Shown one piece after another: positions 25,538 through 36,847 of a stretch of DNA of 64,000 bases (position 1 is its first letter; each line of letters starts with the position of its first letter). This stretch comes from Arenibacter palladensis (GTDB lineage: Bacteria > Bacteroidota > Bacteroidia > Flavobacteriales > Flavobacteriaceae), in NCBI RefSeq assembly GCF_900129275.1, contig NZ_FQUX01000001.1, positions 992,001-1,056,000 of the forward strand. The letters run 5' to 3'. A program made the translations under genes and the position numbers. Under the pieces are notes generated by a model, which was given only the letters and a program-made list of their open reading frames with translations, was not told where the DNA came from and made no database searches.

Positions 25538-26347
25538 ATGAATGGCAAAAAGATATTGTTTGTATCTTCAGAATTAGTACCCTATCTTCCAGAGAACGAA
25601 GTTTCCTTAATGTCTTACGAAACCCCAAGAATGGTCAATAGTAACGGTGGCCAGATAAGGATTTTTATGCCAAGGTTTGGGAATATCAATGAGCGTAGGC
25701 ATCAATTGCACGAGGTAATTAGATTATCCGGGATGAATTTGGTGATTAATGATATGGATATGCCATTGATCATAAAAGTGGCCTCTATACCTAGGGAACG
25801 TATTCAGGTTTATTTCATTGATAATGATGAATACTTTAAAAGAAAGGCAACTTTCACGGACGAGGATGGGAAATTATTTCCGGATAATGACGAAAGGGCT
25901 ATATTTTTTGCCAAGGGTGTTGTAGAGACGGTCAAGAAATTAAATTGGTCCCCAGATATTATACATGTGCATGGTTGGATGGCATCTTTGCTTCCGCTCT
26001 ATCTTAAGAAATTCTATGCCGACGAGCCTTTATTTTCCGAGAGTAAGATCATCATGTCCGTTTATGGGCAAGGATTTGATGGTACTTTGGATAAGGACCT
26101 TATTAAAAAGATTGCCTTCGATGGTGTTCCTGAAGATAGTATAAAAGCGCTTGAGGAGCCCAATTATAATAATTTGTTAAAAGTTGCTGTGGATTATGCC
26201 GATGCTGTTATTTTAGCGGCAGAAGATATTCCGGCCGACTTGGAAGACTACATATCCAAGCTCGAAAAACCTGTTTTGCCATTTGTTCCTTTACAGGAGT
26301 TTGAGGAAGCTTACGTGAATTTTTATAACACCAAAGTTTTAAAATAA
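25538..26347 (+). CDS. Single-domain GT5 (starch/glycogen synthase catalytic N-domain) protein
   Basis: 269 residues. It matches only the N-terminal GT5 Rossmann domain of glycogen/starch synthase: KKILFVSSELVPYLPENEVSLMSY at the start (where the ADP-glucose KxGG loop would sit), RIFMPRFGNINERRHQLHEVIRLSG, FIDNDEYFKR, FFAKGVVETVKKLNWSPDIIHVHGWMASLLPLYLK. The C-terminal GT-B half is absent and the KxGG motif is not recognisable, so classical glycogen synthesis is doubtful. It ends normally and is followed after 5 bases by DUF4270, so it is not a broken gene. This short form beside panC is conserved in flavobacteria, and its function is uncertain. Confidence 0.8.
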   Translation: MNGKKILFVSSELVPYLPENEVSLMSYETPRMVNSNGGQIRIFMPRFGNINERRHQLHEVIRLSGMNLVINDMDMPLIIKVASIPRERIQVYFIDNDEYFKRKATFTDEDGKLFPDNDERAIFFAKGVVETVKKLNWSPDIIHVHGWMASLLPLYLKKFYADEPLFSESKIIMSVYGQGFDGTLDKDLIKKIAFDGVPEDSIKALEEPNYNNLLKVAVDYADAVILAAEDIPADLEDYISKLEKPVLPFVPLQEFEEAYVNFYNTKVLK

Positions 26348-26352
26348 TCTAA

Positions 26353-28191
26353 ATGAATTTATTGAACAGATTAAAATTGCCTACTGTGGTAGGTATATTG
26401 CTTGTTGTGGTCTTGGGGTCCTGTGAGGAGGATTTGACTACCGTGGGTAGTGGTGTAGTAGGTGGAGAACCATTTACGGCTGGCAAGGCGGTTTACGATG
26501 TGTTTGCCTACAATAAAAAGATTGAAGCGGTAAGGACCAATAAATTACCGGTCTATCAAATAGGGAATTATACAGATCCAATATATGGGAAAACTGAGGC
26601 CAGTATAACCACTCAGGTGCAGTTGTCCATTGCCAACCCGAGTTTTGGAAATTATTCCGCATCGGTGGAGGAAACTGCCGATACAGATTCCAGTACCCTT
26701 ACCATAAAAGAAAATGAGACGGTGGAAGAGGTTATTCTTTTCATACCTTTTTTAACAAATCCAAAAGGAGATCTGGATCTTGATGGTGTGGCCGATGTCT
26801 ATGATGCCGATCCTGAGGATGCCAATAGCGATAGTGATGGGGATACCTTAACGGATATTCAGGAAAAATCGCTTGGTACCGATCCCTTAAATCCAGATAC
26901 GGACGGCGATGGTATCAATGATAGTTTGGATGACGATACTGCAGTGAACAGATTTCCTGTAAAATATGACCTGGATAGTATTTTTGATGCCAATGGGAAT
27001 ATTCCTGAATCATTTAATTTTAAAGTAGAGAGGTCAACTTATTTCTTGAGGGATTTGGATCCCAACACCAATTTTCAGGAAGCACAACAGTATTATTCAT
27101 CCCAACAGTTTTCACCGACCTTTGTATCGGACCTATTGTTCGAGGGACCTGTAGAGGTAAAGAACGTGGAAGAATTGATCTTTCAGGAAGACGATCCCGA
27201 AACCGAGGATGTGGACGAATCGGAGGAAGCACCAACTAGGATTGCACCAGGAATTAGGGTATCCTTGAATGCTGCATTTTTCCAAGAAAATATTTTAAAT
27301 AAGGAAGGTTCTTCCGAGTTGCTTAGTCAGGCGAATTTTGCCGAATTTTTCAGAGGTGTCCATTTGTCAATTCCGGACGATGTATTAGTGTTGTTGGATA
27401 TTACACGGGGGAATATTACCATAAAGTATAAATATGACAGTGTAACCAGCTCTGTGGACGACACCATTATTGAAAGTGAGAAGGAATTTGTGCTAAACTT
27501 TATAAGGCGAGATACTAGTACTGGAACTGTAATTGGGAATGCCGTAAATACTTATATCAATGAAGCTTATCCCACTGAAATTGCAAATGGATTGGATAAT
27601 GGGGAAAATGCCTCTAAGATCTATTTAAAAGGGGGGGCGGGAAGTTTTGCCCAAATTAAACTTTTCGACGAAATAAATGGAGATGAGATCATCAACCAGA
27701 TCAAGGGCAAGAACTGGATCATAAATGAAGCCAATTTGGTGTTTTATGTAGATCGAAATACTTTGGATGCCGCGGGCAATGTTATTGAGCCTTCAAAGTT
27801 GTACTTGTACAAGGACAATACCAATGGTCCGGTATACAATCAATTTTTGGAATCAGAAGAGGATTACAATGCTGGGAATTTTACGAACTATGATGGAGCT
27901 CTAAACAAGGTAAGCGGTAAAGGACAGACCTATAAAATTAAGATTACCAATTACATCAACGACCTAATAGTGAGGGATTCTACCAATACAACACTTAATT
28001 TGGCATTGACTTCAGACATAAGGATTTCATCCACCGGAAAGGCTATGTTGGCCAATGATACGGAGGGAGAAGTGCCAGTGATGTCTTCTGTAAACCCCTT
28101 TGGGACTGTCCTTTATGGTAGTGATAATCTACCGAGCGGGCAGGAAGGGAAAAAATTAAAACTCGAAATTTTCTATACCAAAGCAAATTAA
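26353..28191 (+). CDS. DUF4270 lipoprotein with thrombospondin-3-like calcium segment
   Basis: 612 residues. The lipobox is VLGSC (Cys24), giving a surface or outer-membrane lipoprotein. The N-terminal part ([37 protein letters not shown]) and the C-terminal part ([30 protein letters not shown]) are characteristic of DUF4270. Residues ~139-197 carry DxDxDG-type repeats ([51 protein letters not shown]), as in thrombospondin type 3/calcium-binding repeats, inserted within the domain. It is separated by 5 bases from the GT5 gene and upstream of glmS. The function of DUF4270 is unknown. Confidence 0.85.
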   Translation: MNLLNRLKLPTVVGILLVVVLGSCEEDLTTVGSGVVGGEPFTAGKAVYDVFAYNKKIEAVRTNKLPVYQIGNYTDPIYGKTEASITTQVQLSIANPSFGNYSASVEETADTDSSTLTIKENETVEEVILFIPFLTNPKGDLDLDGVADVYDADPEDANSDSDGDTLTDIQEKSLGTDPLNPDTDGDGINDSLDDDTAVNRFPVKYDLDSIFDANGNIPESFNFKVERSTYFLRDLDPNTNFQEAQQYYSSQQFSPTFVSDLLFEGPVEVKNVEELIFQEDDPETEDVDESEEAPTRIAPGIRVSLNAAFFQENILNKEGSSELLSQANFAEFFRGVHLSIPDDVLVLLDITRGNITIKYKYDSVTSSVDDTIIESEKEFVLNFIRRDTSTGTVIGNAVNTYINEAYPTEIANGLDNGENASKIYLKGGAGSFAQIKLFDEINGDEIINQIKGKNWIINEANLVFYVDRNTLDAAGNVIEPSKLYLYKDNTNGPVYNQFLESEEDYNAGNFTNYDGALNKVSGKGQTYKIKITNYINDLIVRDSTNTTLNLALTSDIRISSTGKAMLANDTEGEVPVMSSVNPFGTVLYGSDNLPSGQEGKKLKLEIFYTKAN

Positions 28192-28242
28192 AAGCCAGAA
28201 AAATACCACTTATAGTATTTTTACGTTAATTAACTAAAAGAT

Positions 28243-28291
28243 AAAAGGTTTTATATAACAAGGTACTAAATTTGTTATATACAAACCTTTT
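28243..28291. promoter_or_regulatory. Long palindrome around the putative glmS promoter
   Basis: The left arm AAAAGGTTTTATATAACAA (28243-28261) and right arm 28272-28291 are reverse complements except for one substitution and one extra base, with a 10-base centre. The candidate -7 element TAAATTTG (28267-28274) lies at the centre, 46 bases before the glmS ATG. It may be an operator or a hairpin that separates DUF4270 and glmS transcription. Confidence 0.55.
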
Positions 28292-28320
28292 GTTTATTGC
28301 TAACCATTAAACTTTGAAAT

Positions 28321-30168
28321 ATGTGTGGAATTGTTGGATATATTGGGCATAGGGATGCCTATCCCATTATTATTAAAGGACTTCAGCGTTTAGAATACAG
28401 GGGATATGATAGTGCGGGTATAGCCTTGTATGACGGTAATGAAATAAATTTATCCAAGACCAAAGGGAAGGTAGAGGATCTGAATAATAAGGCCAAAAGT
28501 ACTATTTCCTTGGAGGGGAAACTGGGTATAGGCCATACAAGATGGGCTACACATGGTGTCCCGAATGATGTGAATTCGCACCCACATTATTCCAATTCTG
28601 GAGATTTGGTAATTATCCATAATGGGATTATAGAGAATTATGATGCTATAAAGAAGGAATTAACTAAGAGGGGCTATACTTTTTCTTCAGAAACGGATAC
28701 GGAAGTATTGGTAAACCTTATAGAAGAAGTAAAGCGCAAAGAAGGGGTGAAGCTTGGAAAGGCAGTTCAAATTGCTTTGAATGAAGTAGTTGGGGCATAT
28801 GCTATTGCAGTTTTTGACAAGCAAAAACCAGATGAAATAGTAGTAGCCAAATTAGGTAGTCCTTTGGCAATAGGTGTAGGGGAGAACGAATTTTTTATTG
28901 CTTCCGATGCTTCACCATTTATAGAATTCACCAATAATGCCATTTATCTGGAGGATGAGGAAATGGCGGTCATTAGATTGGGGAAGGAAATTAAACTTAG
29001 AAAAATAAAGGACGATGCCATTGCCTATCCTTCCATACAGGAATTGGCACTTAATCTAGAGGAAATTGAAAAGGGCGGTTTTGATCACTTTATGCTAAAG
29101 GAGATCTACGAACAGCCAAGAGCCATTTTAGATACCTATCGCGGACGCCTATTGGCTAAAGAAGGGATAATAAAAATGGCGGGTATAGATGATAATTTGG
29201 AAAAGTTCCTGAATGCCAATCGTATTATTATTGTAGCATGTGGTACTTCTTGGCATGCAGGATTGGTGGCAGAATATATTTTTGAAGATTTGGCCAGGAT
29301 TCCTGTAGAAGTGGAATACGCCTCAGAGTTCCGCTATAGAAATCCGGTTATAACAGATAAAGATGTGCTTATTGCCATTTCCCAATCTGGGGAAACGGCA
29401 GATACCCTGGCCGCCATTAAATTGGCCAAGGAAAAGGGGGCCTTTGTATTTGGAGTGTGTAATGTGGTAGGTTCATCCATAGCTAGGGAAACCGATGCTG
29501 GTGCCTATACCCATGCCGGCCCCGAAATTGGGGTGGCATCAACCAAGGCATTTACTACGCAAATAACTGTGCTGACCCTATTGGCATTAAAATTGGCAAA
29601 GGAAAAAGGGGTTTTCAACAATACACGTTTTCATGAACATCTAAGTGAATTGGAGAATATTCCCTCCAAGGTAGAAAAGGCTTTGCTTTCCAATCCTTTG
29701 GTGGAAATAATATCCAATGTTTATAAAGATTCCACCAACTGTCTTTATTTGGGAAGAGGGTACAATTTTCCGGTTGCCTTGGAAGGTGCTTTAAAATTAA
29801 AGGAAATTAGTTACATACATGCAGAGGGTTACCCTGCAGCGGAAATGAAGCATGGACCAATCGCCCTTATAGATGAGCATATGCCGGTTGTGGTTATTGC
29901 AACCAATAAGGGGCACTATGAAAAAGTGGTGAGTAATATACAGGAGATAAAATCCAGAAAGGGTAAAATTATAGCTGTGGTTACTGAAGGTGACGTGCAG
30001 GTTAAGGAATTGGCGGACCATGTTATAGAAATTCCGGAAACATTGGAGAGTCTAACTCCCTTATTGACCACAATTCCACTTCAGTTATTATCGTATCACA
30101 TTGCAGTGATGAGAGGATGTAATGTGGATCAGCCCCGTAACTTGGCCAAGTCGGTTACTGTGGAGTAG
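28321..30168 (+). CDS. glmS: Glutamine-fructose-6-phosphate aminotransferase (isomerizing)
   Basis: 615 residues, full length. Cys2 right after the initiator Met is the glutaminase nucleophile (MCGIVGYIG), followed by GHTRWATHG and HNGIIENY of the class II glutamine amidotransferase domain (1-~220). Two SIS domains follow, with VACGTSWHAGL, ISQSGETADTLAA, LGRGYNFPVALEGALKLKEISYIHAEGYPAAEMKHGPIAL and the C-terminal QPRNLAKSVTVE. It makes glucosamine-6-phosphate, the first step to UDP-GlcNAc for peptidoglycan and lipopolysaccharide. No glmS ribozyme is apparent upstream; instead there is a palindrome over the likely promoter. A strong terminator follows. Confidence 0.98.
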   Translation: MCGIVGYIGHRDAYPIIIKGLQRLEYRGYDSAGIALYDGNEINLSKTKGKVEDLNNKAKSTISLEGKLGIGHTRWATHGVPNDVNSHPHYSNSGDLVIIHNGIIENYDAIKKELTKRGYTFSSETDTEVLVNLIEEVKRKEGVKLGKAVQIALNEVVGAYAIAVFDKQKPDEIVVAKLGSPLAIGVGENEFFIASDASPFIEFTNNAIYLEDEEMAVIRLGKEIKLRKIKDDAIAYPSIQELALNLEEIEKGGFDHFMLKEIYEQPRAILDTYRGRLLAKEGIIKMAGIDDNLEKFLNANRIIIVACGTSWHAGLVAEYIFEDLARIPVEVEYASEFRYRNPVITDKDVLIAISQSGETADTLAAIKLAKEKGAFVFGVCNVVGSSIARETDAGAYTHAGPEIGVASTKAFTTQITVLTLLALKLAKEKGVFNNTRFHEHLSELENIPSKVEKALLSNPLVEIISNVYKDSTNCLYLGRGYNFPVALEGALKLKEISYIHAEGYPAAEMKHGPIALIDEHMPVVVIATNKGHYEKVVSNIQEIKSRKGKIIAVVTEGDVQVKELADHVIEIPETLESLTPLLTTIPLQLLSYHIAVMRGCNVDQPRNLAKSVTVE

Positions 30169-30192
30169 AATTACTCTTAATAAAACTAAAAA

Positions 30193-30246
30193 GACATCCG
30201 TAAATGGTGGTCCAAAATGGCCATTATTTACGGATGTCATTTTTTT
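30193..30246 (+). terminator. Rho-independent terminator after glmS
   Basis: A 13-bp perfect stem (GACATCCGTAAAT at 30193-30205 with ATTTACGGATGTC at 30226-30238), a 20-base loop containing a GGTGGTCC/GGCC section, then AT and a run of six or more T. It begins 24 bases after the glmS stop. Confidence 0.85.
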
Positions 30247-30414
30247 GCGACCATTATTTTGTCAATATTTTATTAAAAAATGTTAAATTTTGAGTAAAAA
30301 ATACTATGCATGCATAATTTATTTGATTTTCTTATTGTCAAATTGAAATTTGGTGTATATTGGCTATTAGGTGATATCTTACCATTTACTAATACTAATT
30401 TAACTCAAAACCTT

Positions 30415-33174
30415 ATGAGATCAATTCTTCTATTATTCTTTTTCATGTTTGGAATGTTGGCGCATTCACAAACGATTATTAAAGGGAATGTGGTGGATCA
30501 AAACAATGACCCAGTACCTGGAGCCAACATTGTAATTATGGGCAAAGCCATTGGTACAGTATCCGATTTTGACGGGAATTTTATATTGAACACTAGTGAG
30601 AATCCGCCCTTTACTTTAAATATTACGAGTATTGGATTTGTGGCTTCTACAGCTAATATTACCCAAAACAATCAGACTATTGCAATTGTTTTAAACGAGG
30701 AACAGACAAGTTTGGACGAGGTGGTAATTTCTGCATCTAGGACCCCGGAGCGTGTTTTTGAATCCCCGGTAACTGTGGAAAGATTTGGACTTAGTGATAT
30801 CCAGAATACTGCTTCGGCCGATTTCTATGATGGCCTGGAAAATTTAAAAGGTGTAGATGTAAACACCAACAGTTTAACTTTTAAATCCGTAAACACTAGA
30901 GGTTTTGCTTCTTTTGCCAATACTCGATTTATGCAATTGGTTGATGGGATGGATAACTCTACTCCGGCGTTAAACTTCCCTATTGGAAACTTAGTAGGGA
31001 TGATAGAGACAGATGTTCTAAGTGTTGAATTACTACCCGGTGCATCCTCAGCACTTTATGGTGCCAATGCCTTTAACGGAATACTTTTTATGCGCAGTAA
31101 AAGCCCTTTTGATCATGAAGGAATAAGTGTATCTATAAAAAGAGGTGTCACCTCTCAAGAGTCGGCAGGAACTAATCCGTATACTGATTTTGGTATTCGT
31201 GCGGCACATAAATTCTCCGACAAATTCGCTGGAAAAGTAAATTTCGGATATTTAAAAGGTACAGATTGGGCCGCAACTAGTGAGGTTGATAAATTCGATC
31301 CATCTAGGACAAGGGCCAATTATAACTATGATGGAATTAATGTATACGGAGATGAAGTTTCCACGAACATTAGATCTGCCTCTGGCTTGGGAATTATTCC
31401 AGATGTAGAGGTAAGTAGAACAGGTTATAATGAGGGTGACTTAACCAACTATAACGCAGAAAGTATTAAGGCAGATTGGGGATTATACTATCGTCCAATT
31501 GAAGACAACAGCCTTGAGTTTTCTTACGTGGGTAAAGTGGGTACTGGTACTACTATTTATCAAGGAACAAACCGTTATAATATCAATGGTTTTTTTCAGG
31601 AACAACATAAATTGGAAATTAAAAATGACAATTTCTTTTTACGAGGATATGTTGTAGGGGATAAAGCAGGAGACTCTTATGATATGGTGTTTACGGGGAT
31701 TAACATTAACAGAGCTTGGAAATCCGACGAAGACTGGTTTGGAGATTATATAGCAACTTATGCCGGAATAGAATTGTCCGGAAATCCTTCTGGTCTAACG
31801 GATGATCAAAAGCATGCACAGGCGAGAGCCGTTGCAGATACGGGTCGTTACCTGCCAGGAACACCGCAATTCGAAGCTGCATTTAATAAAAGTATAAATG
31901 ATCCCGATCTATCAACGGGTTCTAAGTTTCAAGATGCCTCTAAATATTACCATGCCGATGGTAATTATAATTTTAGCCATTTGATTGATATTGCTGAAAT
32001 TCAAATTGGTGGATCTTATAGAAAATACAGTCTAAATTCTGGAGGTACCATATATACTGATACTGATGGTCCAATAGATTATTCGGAATATGGTATTTAT
32101 ACCCAAATTCAAAAAAAGATTGAACTTTCCGATGAAAAAAGCATAAAATTGACAGGATCGGCACGTTATGATAAATCAGAATTTTTTGATGGCTTCATAT
32201 CACCACGTATTTCTGCTGGTTTAACACTTAATAGAGATCATAACATTAGAGCCTCTGTGCAAACAGGATTTAGAAACCCGACCACGCAAGATTTATTTAT
32301 TGGATTAGATGCGGGAAGAGCAATTTTAGTTGGTTCCGCACCTGAAAACTTGAACCGTTATTCTGACACCTATGATGTAAGTTCAACCGGTCAATTGTCA
32401 GGCCAGCCTGCATCAGTAGTACAAACAGGAAGAGCGGCATATGAAAATGCCTATTCAGCGCAGTCAGTGGAGACCTTTAAGATTACGGATAACGTGGCTG
32501 ATTTAAAGGTTTCAAATCCGGAATTGGTAAAACCCGAACAGGTTACGTCTGTTGAGGTAGGGTATAGAGGAAAGATAGATAAACTGGTAGTTGATTTTAG
32601 TGCCTATTACAATAGTTATAAAGACTTCATTTCCCAAGAGGTTGTGGATGCACCTTTTTATGGTATTGCAGGTGATGGCGATCTCTCTATAGATGCTATC
32701 CGAAACGATGATATTCAGCGCTATAGTGCCTATACCAATACTGATGCCGATGTTAACTCTTACGGAGCTTCAATTGGTTTAGACATGAAAGTTCTGGGTA
32801 ATTTTGATTTAGGAGGTAGTTATACTTTTACAAAGTTGGATTTTGATAGAGAAGCAAATCCGGATGTTATGTTGAATTTTAATACCCCGGAACATAAGTT
32901 TAAAGCCAATTTTGGGAATGAGGAATTATTCAAAAATTTTGGTTTTAATCTAGCATACAGATTTAGTGATGATTATTTTTGGGAAGCCACTTTTGGCAAT
33001 GGTGTTGTGCCGGAATTCCATACACTTGATGCTCAAATTAGCTACACTGTTCCAAGCATCAAATCTTCCTTTAAGTTAGGTGGAACCAACATTACCGGCA
33101 AGGAGTATTTTACTGCCTTCGGAACAGGTTTTATTGGGTCTATGTACTACCTATCTTGGACAATTAATAACTAA
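30415..33174 (+). CDS. TonB-dependent receptor with carboxypeptidase-like N-terminal domain
   Basis: The start at 30415 is chosen because it begins directly with a signal peptide (MRSILLLFFFMFGMLAHSQ); an in-frame ATG at 30310 would add 35 residues with no signal. The protein is then 919 residues. A carboxypeptidase-D regulatory-like domain (about 20-100: IKGNVVDQNNDPVPGANIVI, SDFDGNF) precedes a TonB-box-like EVVISASRTPERV and a plug with NTRGFASFANTRFMQLVDGMDN and VELLPGASSALYGANAFNGIL. The barrel ends FIGSMYYLSWTINN. The SGNH-hydrolase lipoprotein gene starts 24 bp downstream, indicating a receptor/lipoprotein pair. The substrate is unknown; a lipid or acylated compound is an inference from the partner. 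Confidence 0.9.
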   Translation: MRSILLLFFFMFGMLAHSQTIIKGNVVDQNNDPVPGANIVIMGKAIGTVSDFDGNFILNTSENPPFTLNITSIGFVASTANITQNNQTIAIVLNEEQTSLDEVVISASRTPERVFESPVTVERFGLSDIQNTASADFYDGLENLKGVDVNTNSLTFKSVNTRGFASFANTRFMQLVDGMDNSTPALNFPIGNLVGMIETDVLSVELLPGASSALYGANAFNGILFMRSKSPFDHEGISVSIKRGVTSQESAGTNPYTDFGIRAAHKFSDKFAGKVNFGYLKGTDWAATSEVDKFDPSRTRANYNYDGINVYGDEVSTNIRSASGLGIIPDVEVSRTGYNEGDLTNYNAESIKADWGLYYRPIEDNSLEFSYVGKVGTGTTIYQGTNRYNINGFFQEQHKLEIKNDNFFLRGYVVGDKAGDSYDMVFTGININRAWKSDEDWFGDYIATYAGIELSGNPSGLTDDQKHAQARAVADTGRYLPGTPQFEAAFNKSINDPDLSTGSKFQDASKYYHADGNYNFSHLIDIAEIQIGGSYRKYSLNSGGTIYTDTDGPIDYSEYGIYTQIQKKIELSDEKSIKLTGSARYDKSEFFDGFISPRISAGLTLNRDHNIRASVQTGFRNPTTQDLFIGLDAGRAILVGSAPENLNRYSDTYDVSSTGQLSGQPASVVQTGRAAYENAYSAQSVETFKITDNVADLKVSNPELVKPEQVTSVEVGYRGKIDKLVVDFSAYYNSYKDFISQEVVDAPFYGIAGDGDLSIDAIRNDDIQRYSAYTNTDADVNSYGASIGLDMKVLGNFDLGGSYTFTKLDFDREANPDVMLNFNTPEHKFKANFGNEELFKNFGFNLAYRFSDDYFWEATFGNGVVPEFHTLDAQISYTVPSIKSSFKLGGTNITGKEYFTAFGTGFIGSMYYLSWTINN

Positions 33175-33198
33175 ACTAAAATCAAATCATAATTTGAC

Positions 33199-34926
33199 AT
33201 GAAAAATTTAAAATATATATTCTTAGCATCTTCACTGATTTTGTTTACTAATTGTAACGATCCAGAAGATGTAGATTTGAACGCTGTTGCGGAAGAGGAG
33301 GCAAAGCCCGCATTGACCGCTGGTTCCGCTGATTTTTCCAAATATGTGGCTATCGGAAATTCATTTACGGCTGGTTTCACTGATAATGCACTATTTGTCG
33401 CATCACAACAAAATTCTTTTCCTAATCTATTGTCGCAAAAATTTTCATTGGTAGGCGGTGGTAATTTTTCCCAACCATTGATGAATGATAATATTGGAGG
33501 ACTTTTATTAGGAGGAAATCCTGTTTTAGATCCACAATCTGGAAAAAATCTATTCGCTCCAAGGCTCTATTTTTATTCTGATACCAATTCGGCATGCCCT
33601 GATAATACTGGCCCTGTTGTCCTTGGAATTGATCCTAACGACTCCGGTACCCAAGCAATTAGTTCTACAACAGATTTTTTATTAAACAATCCAACCGGGC
33701 CATTTAATAATATGGGTGTTCCTGGTGCAAAAAGTTTTCATCTATTAGCTCCAGGTTATGGAGCCTTGGCAAACCTTTCCTTAGGCCTAGCAAATCCTTA
33801 TTTTATAAGAATGGCTTCAGAATCCAATGCTAGTGTTTTAGGCGATGTTGTTTCACAATCACCAAGCTTTTTTACATTTTGGGTCGGGATTAATGATGTT
33901 TTGGGTTATGCCCTTTCTGGCGGAGACGGATCTAGTGCCATCACGCCATTGGATGGAGCACCTGGAGTTGGTTTTAATCAAACGTATGCAACCTTGATCG
34001 GGGCAGTAACGGCCGGTGGGGCAAAAGGTGTAGTGGCAAATATTCCTGATGTAACAAGTATTCCACATTTTACAACGGTACCCTATAATCCATTAGACCC
34101 TAATGACGAATGTTTACAATCTTATACTGATCAAATACCTACGTTAAATGGTGTATTTGGCCAGTTGAATCAGGTGTTTGCCTATTTGGAGAGTCAAGGA
34201 ATTCCAAACGCAACAGATCGACAAATTGTTTTTTCAACGACTGAGGCAAGTGCGGTTGTGGTTAACGATGAATCCTTAATTAATTTATCAACTCAAATTG
34301 CAGGAGTATTGAAGGTAAGTCCTACGTTTCCTGCGTTTGTGCAATCATTTGGTTTGCCAGTTGAAGCCGCGCCAGTGGTAGCCGATCTTTTTGGTTTAGC
34401 TTACGGACAAGCTAGGCAGGCTACAGCAGACGATTTGCTGGTATTGCCTAGTTCATCTATTATTGGTACGGTAAACACCAGTTCGGTAGCATTTTTAATG
34501 TCCCAGGGACTATCCCAAGCATTGGCTGGACAATTTTCAGTAGAAGGGGTGTCTTTACCATTAGCTGATAAATGGGTTTTATTGCCAAGTGAACAAGCAG
34601 AGATTGCAGCGGCAACGACTGCATTTAATACAACCATAGCAGCAACTGCTACTCAAGCAGGTTTAGGTTTGGTGGACGCCAATGCTTTAATGAGCAAATT
34701 GGCAGATGGAGGAGTTACCAGTGGTAATTTTATCTTAACGTCCGAATTGGTCAGGGGAGGGGCATTTTCTCTAGATGGTGTTCATCCAACAGCCAGGGGT
34801 TATGCTTTGATAGCCAATGAATTTATGAAAGCGATAGATGTTACTTATGGTTCAAATTTTGAGGCATCAGGTTCTTTATTGGATATAGGCGACTACCCAA
34901 CAAATTATTCTTCAACACTTCAATAA
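33199..34926 (+). CDS. SGNH/GDSL-type hydrolase lipoprotein
   Basis: 575 residues with lipoprotein signal MKNLKYIFLASSLILFTNC (Cys19). The SGNH blocks are visible. Block I is AIGNSFTAG with nucleophile Ser55, Asn replacing the GDSL Asp. A Gly-containing block II lies near NNMGVPGAKS, block III is WVGINDVL, and block V is DGVHPTARGYALIANEF with Asp526 and His529. It is probably attached to the outer membrane and cleaves ester bonds in lipids or acylated glycans. It is co-directional with the receptor 24 bp upstream and is followed by a terminator. The long middle insert between blocks III and V (about 200 residues) is bigger than in ordinary esterases. Confidence 0.87.
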   Translation: MKNLKYIFLASSLILFTNCNDPEDVDLNAVAEEEAKPALTAGSADFSKYVAIGNSFTAGFTDNALFVASQQNSFPNLLSQKFSLVGGGNFSQPLMNDNIGGLLLGGNPVLDPQSGKNLFAPRLYFYSDTNSACPDNTGPVVLGIDPNDSGTQAISSTTDFLLNNPTGPFNNMGVPGAKSFHLLAPGYGALANLSLGLANPYFIRMASESNASVLGDVVSQSPSFFTFWVGINDVLGYALSGGDGSSAITPLDGAPGVGFNQTYATLIGAVTAGGAKGVVANIPDVTSIPHFTTVPYNPLDPNDECLQSYTDQIPTLNGVFGQLNQVFAYLESQGIPNATDRQIVFSTTEASAVVVNDESLINLSTQIAGVLKVSPTFPAFVQSFGLPVEAAPVVADLFGLAYGQARQATADDLLVLPSSSIIGTVNTSSVAFLMSQGLSQALAGQFSVEGVSLPLADKWVLLPSEQAEIAAATTAFNTTIAATATQAGLGLVDANALMSKLADGGVTSGNFILTSELVRGGAFSLDGVHPTARGYALIANEFMKAIDVTYGSNFEASGSLLDIGDYPTNYSSTLQ

Positions 34927-34952
34927 AATGTAGCTAATTAAAACAGAAATAC

Positions 34953-34978
34953 AGCACCTTATTAAAGGTGCTTTTTTT
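34953..34978 (+). terminator. Rho-independent terminator after SGNH hydrolase gene
   Basis: An 8-bp perfect stem AGCACCTT (34953-34960) with AAGGTGCT (34965-34972), a 4-base loop and then seven T from 34972. Confidence 0.88.
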
Positions 34979-35178
34979 GTATAATTGATTTTAATTTTCT
35001 GAGTTTAAGTTAATATTGGTTATTATTTGAAATTTTTTTCGTGTTGCATAGCAAAGCTAAGAAAGGAGAAAAAGCTAATAAAGGGGTGGAAAGCATGTTT
35101 TTTTAGCAAATGGAAAAAGGATACCTGAGTTCTTCCATAAAAATTAAAAAAACAATTTCTTTTTAAGAATGGAAAACA

Positions 35179-35186
35179 TATCTTTG
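35179..35186 (+). promoter_or_regulatory. Candidate -7 element of atpD-atpC
   Basis: TATCTTTG followed by CAGCC matches the TAnnTTTG consensus very well. It lies 75 bases before the atpD ATG, giving a leader of about 65-70 bases. T-rich sequence 20-25 bases upstream could serve as the -33 region. Confidence 0.55.
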
Positions 35187-35242
35187 CAGCCTTAAAAACA
35201 AAGCGGTATGTCGCGCTGTTTTTATTTTAAAGATAACAGTAA

Positions 35243-36769
<1,527 letters not shown>

Positions 36770-36847
36770 ATGAGTAGACCGCAATCAGTAACGATTAACA
36801 AGATTTAATTGAATACTGACTGCTGAATACGAAATACCGATAAATAT

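Noticed and set aside
25538..26347. The short GT5 gene as a pseudogene of glycogen synthase.
   Set aside because: It has an intact frame and normal stop and is followed after 5 bases by DUF4270; the short form beside panC is known in flavobacteria, so decay is unlikely.
28192..28320. A glmS ribozyme in the glmS leader.
   Set aside because: The 129-base gap is too short and shows a simple palindrome; the conserved ribozyme core is not seen, and the ribozyme is mainly known from Firmicutes.
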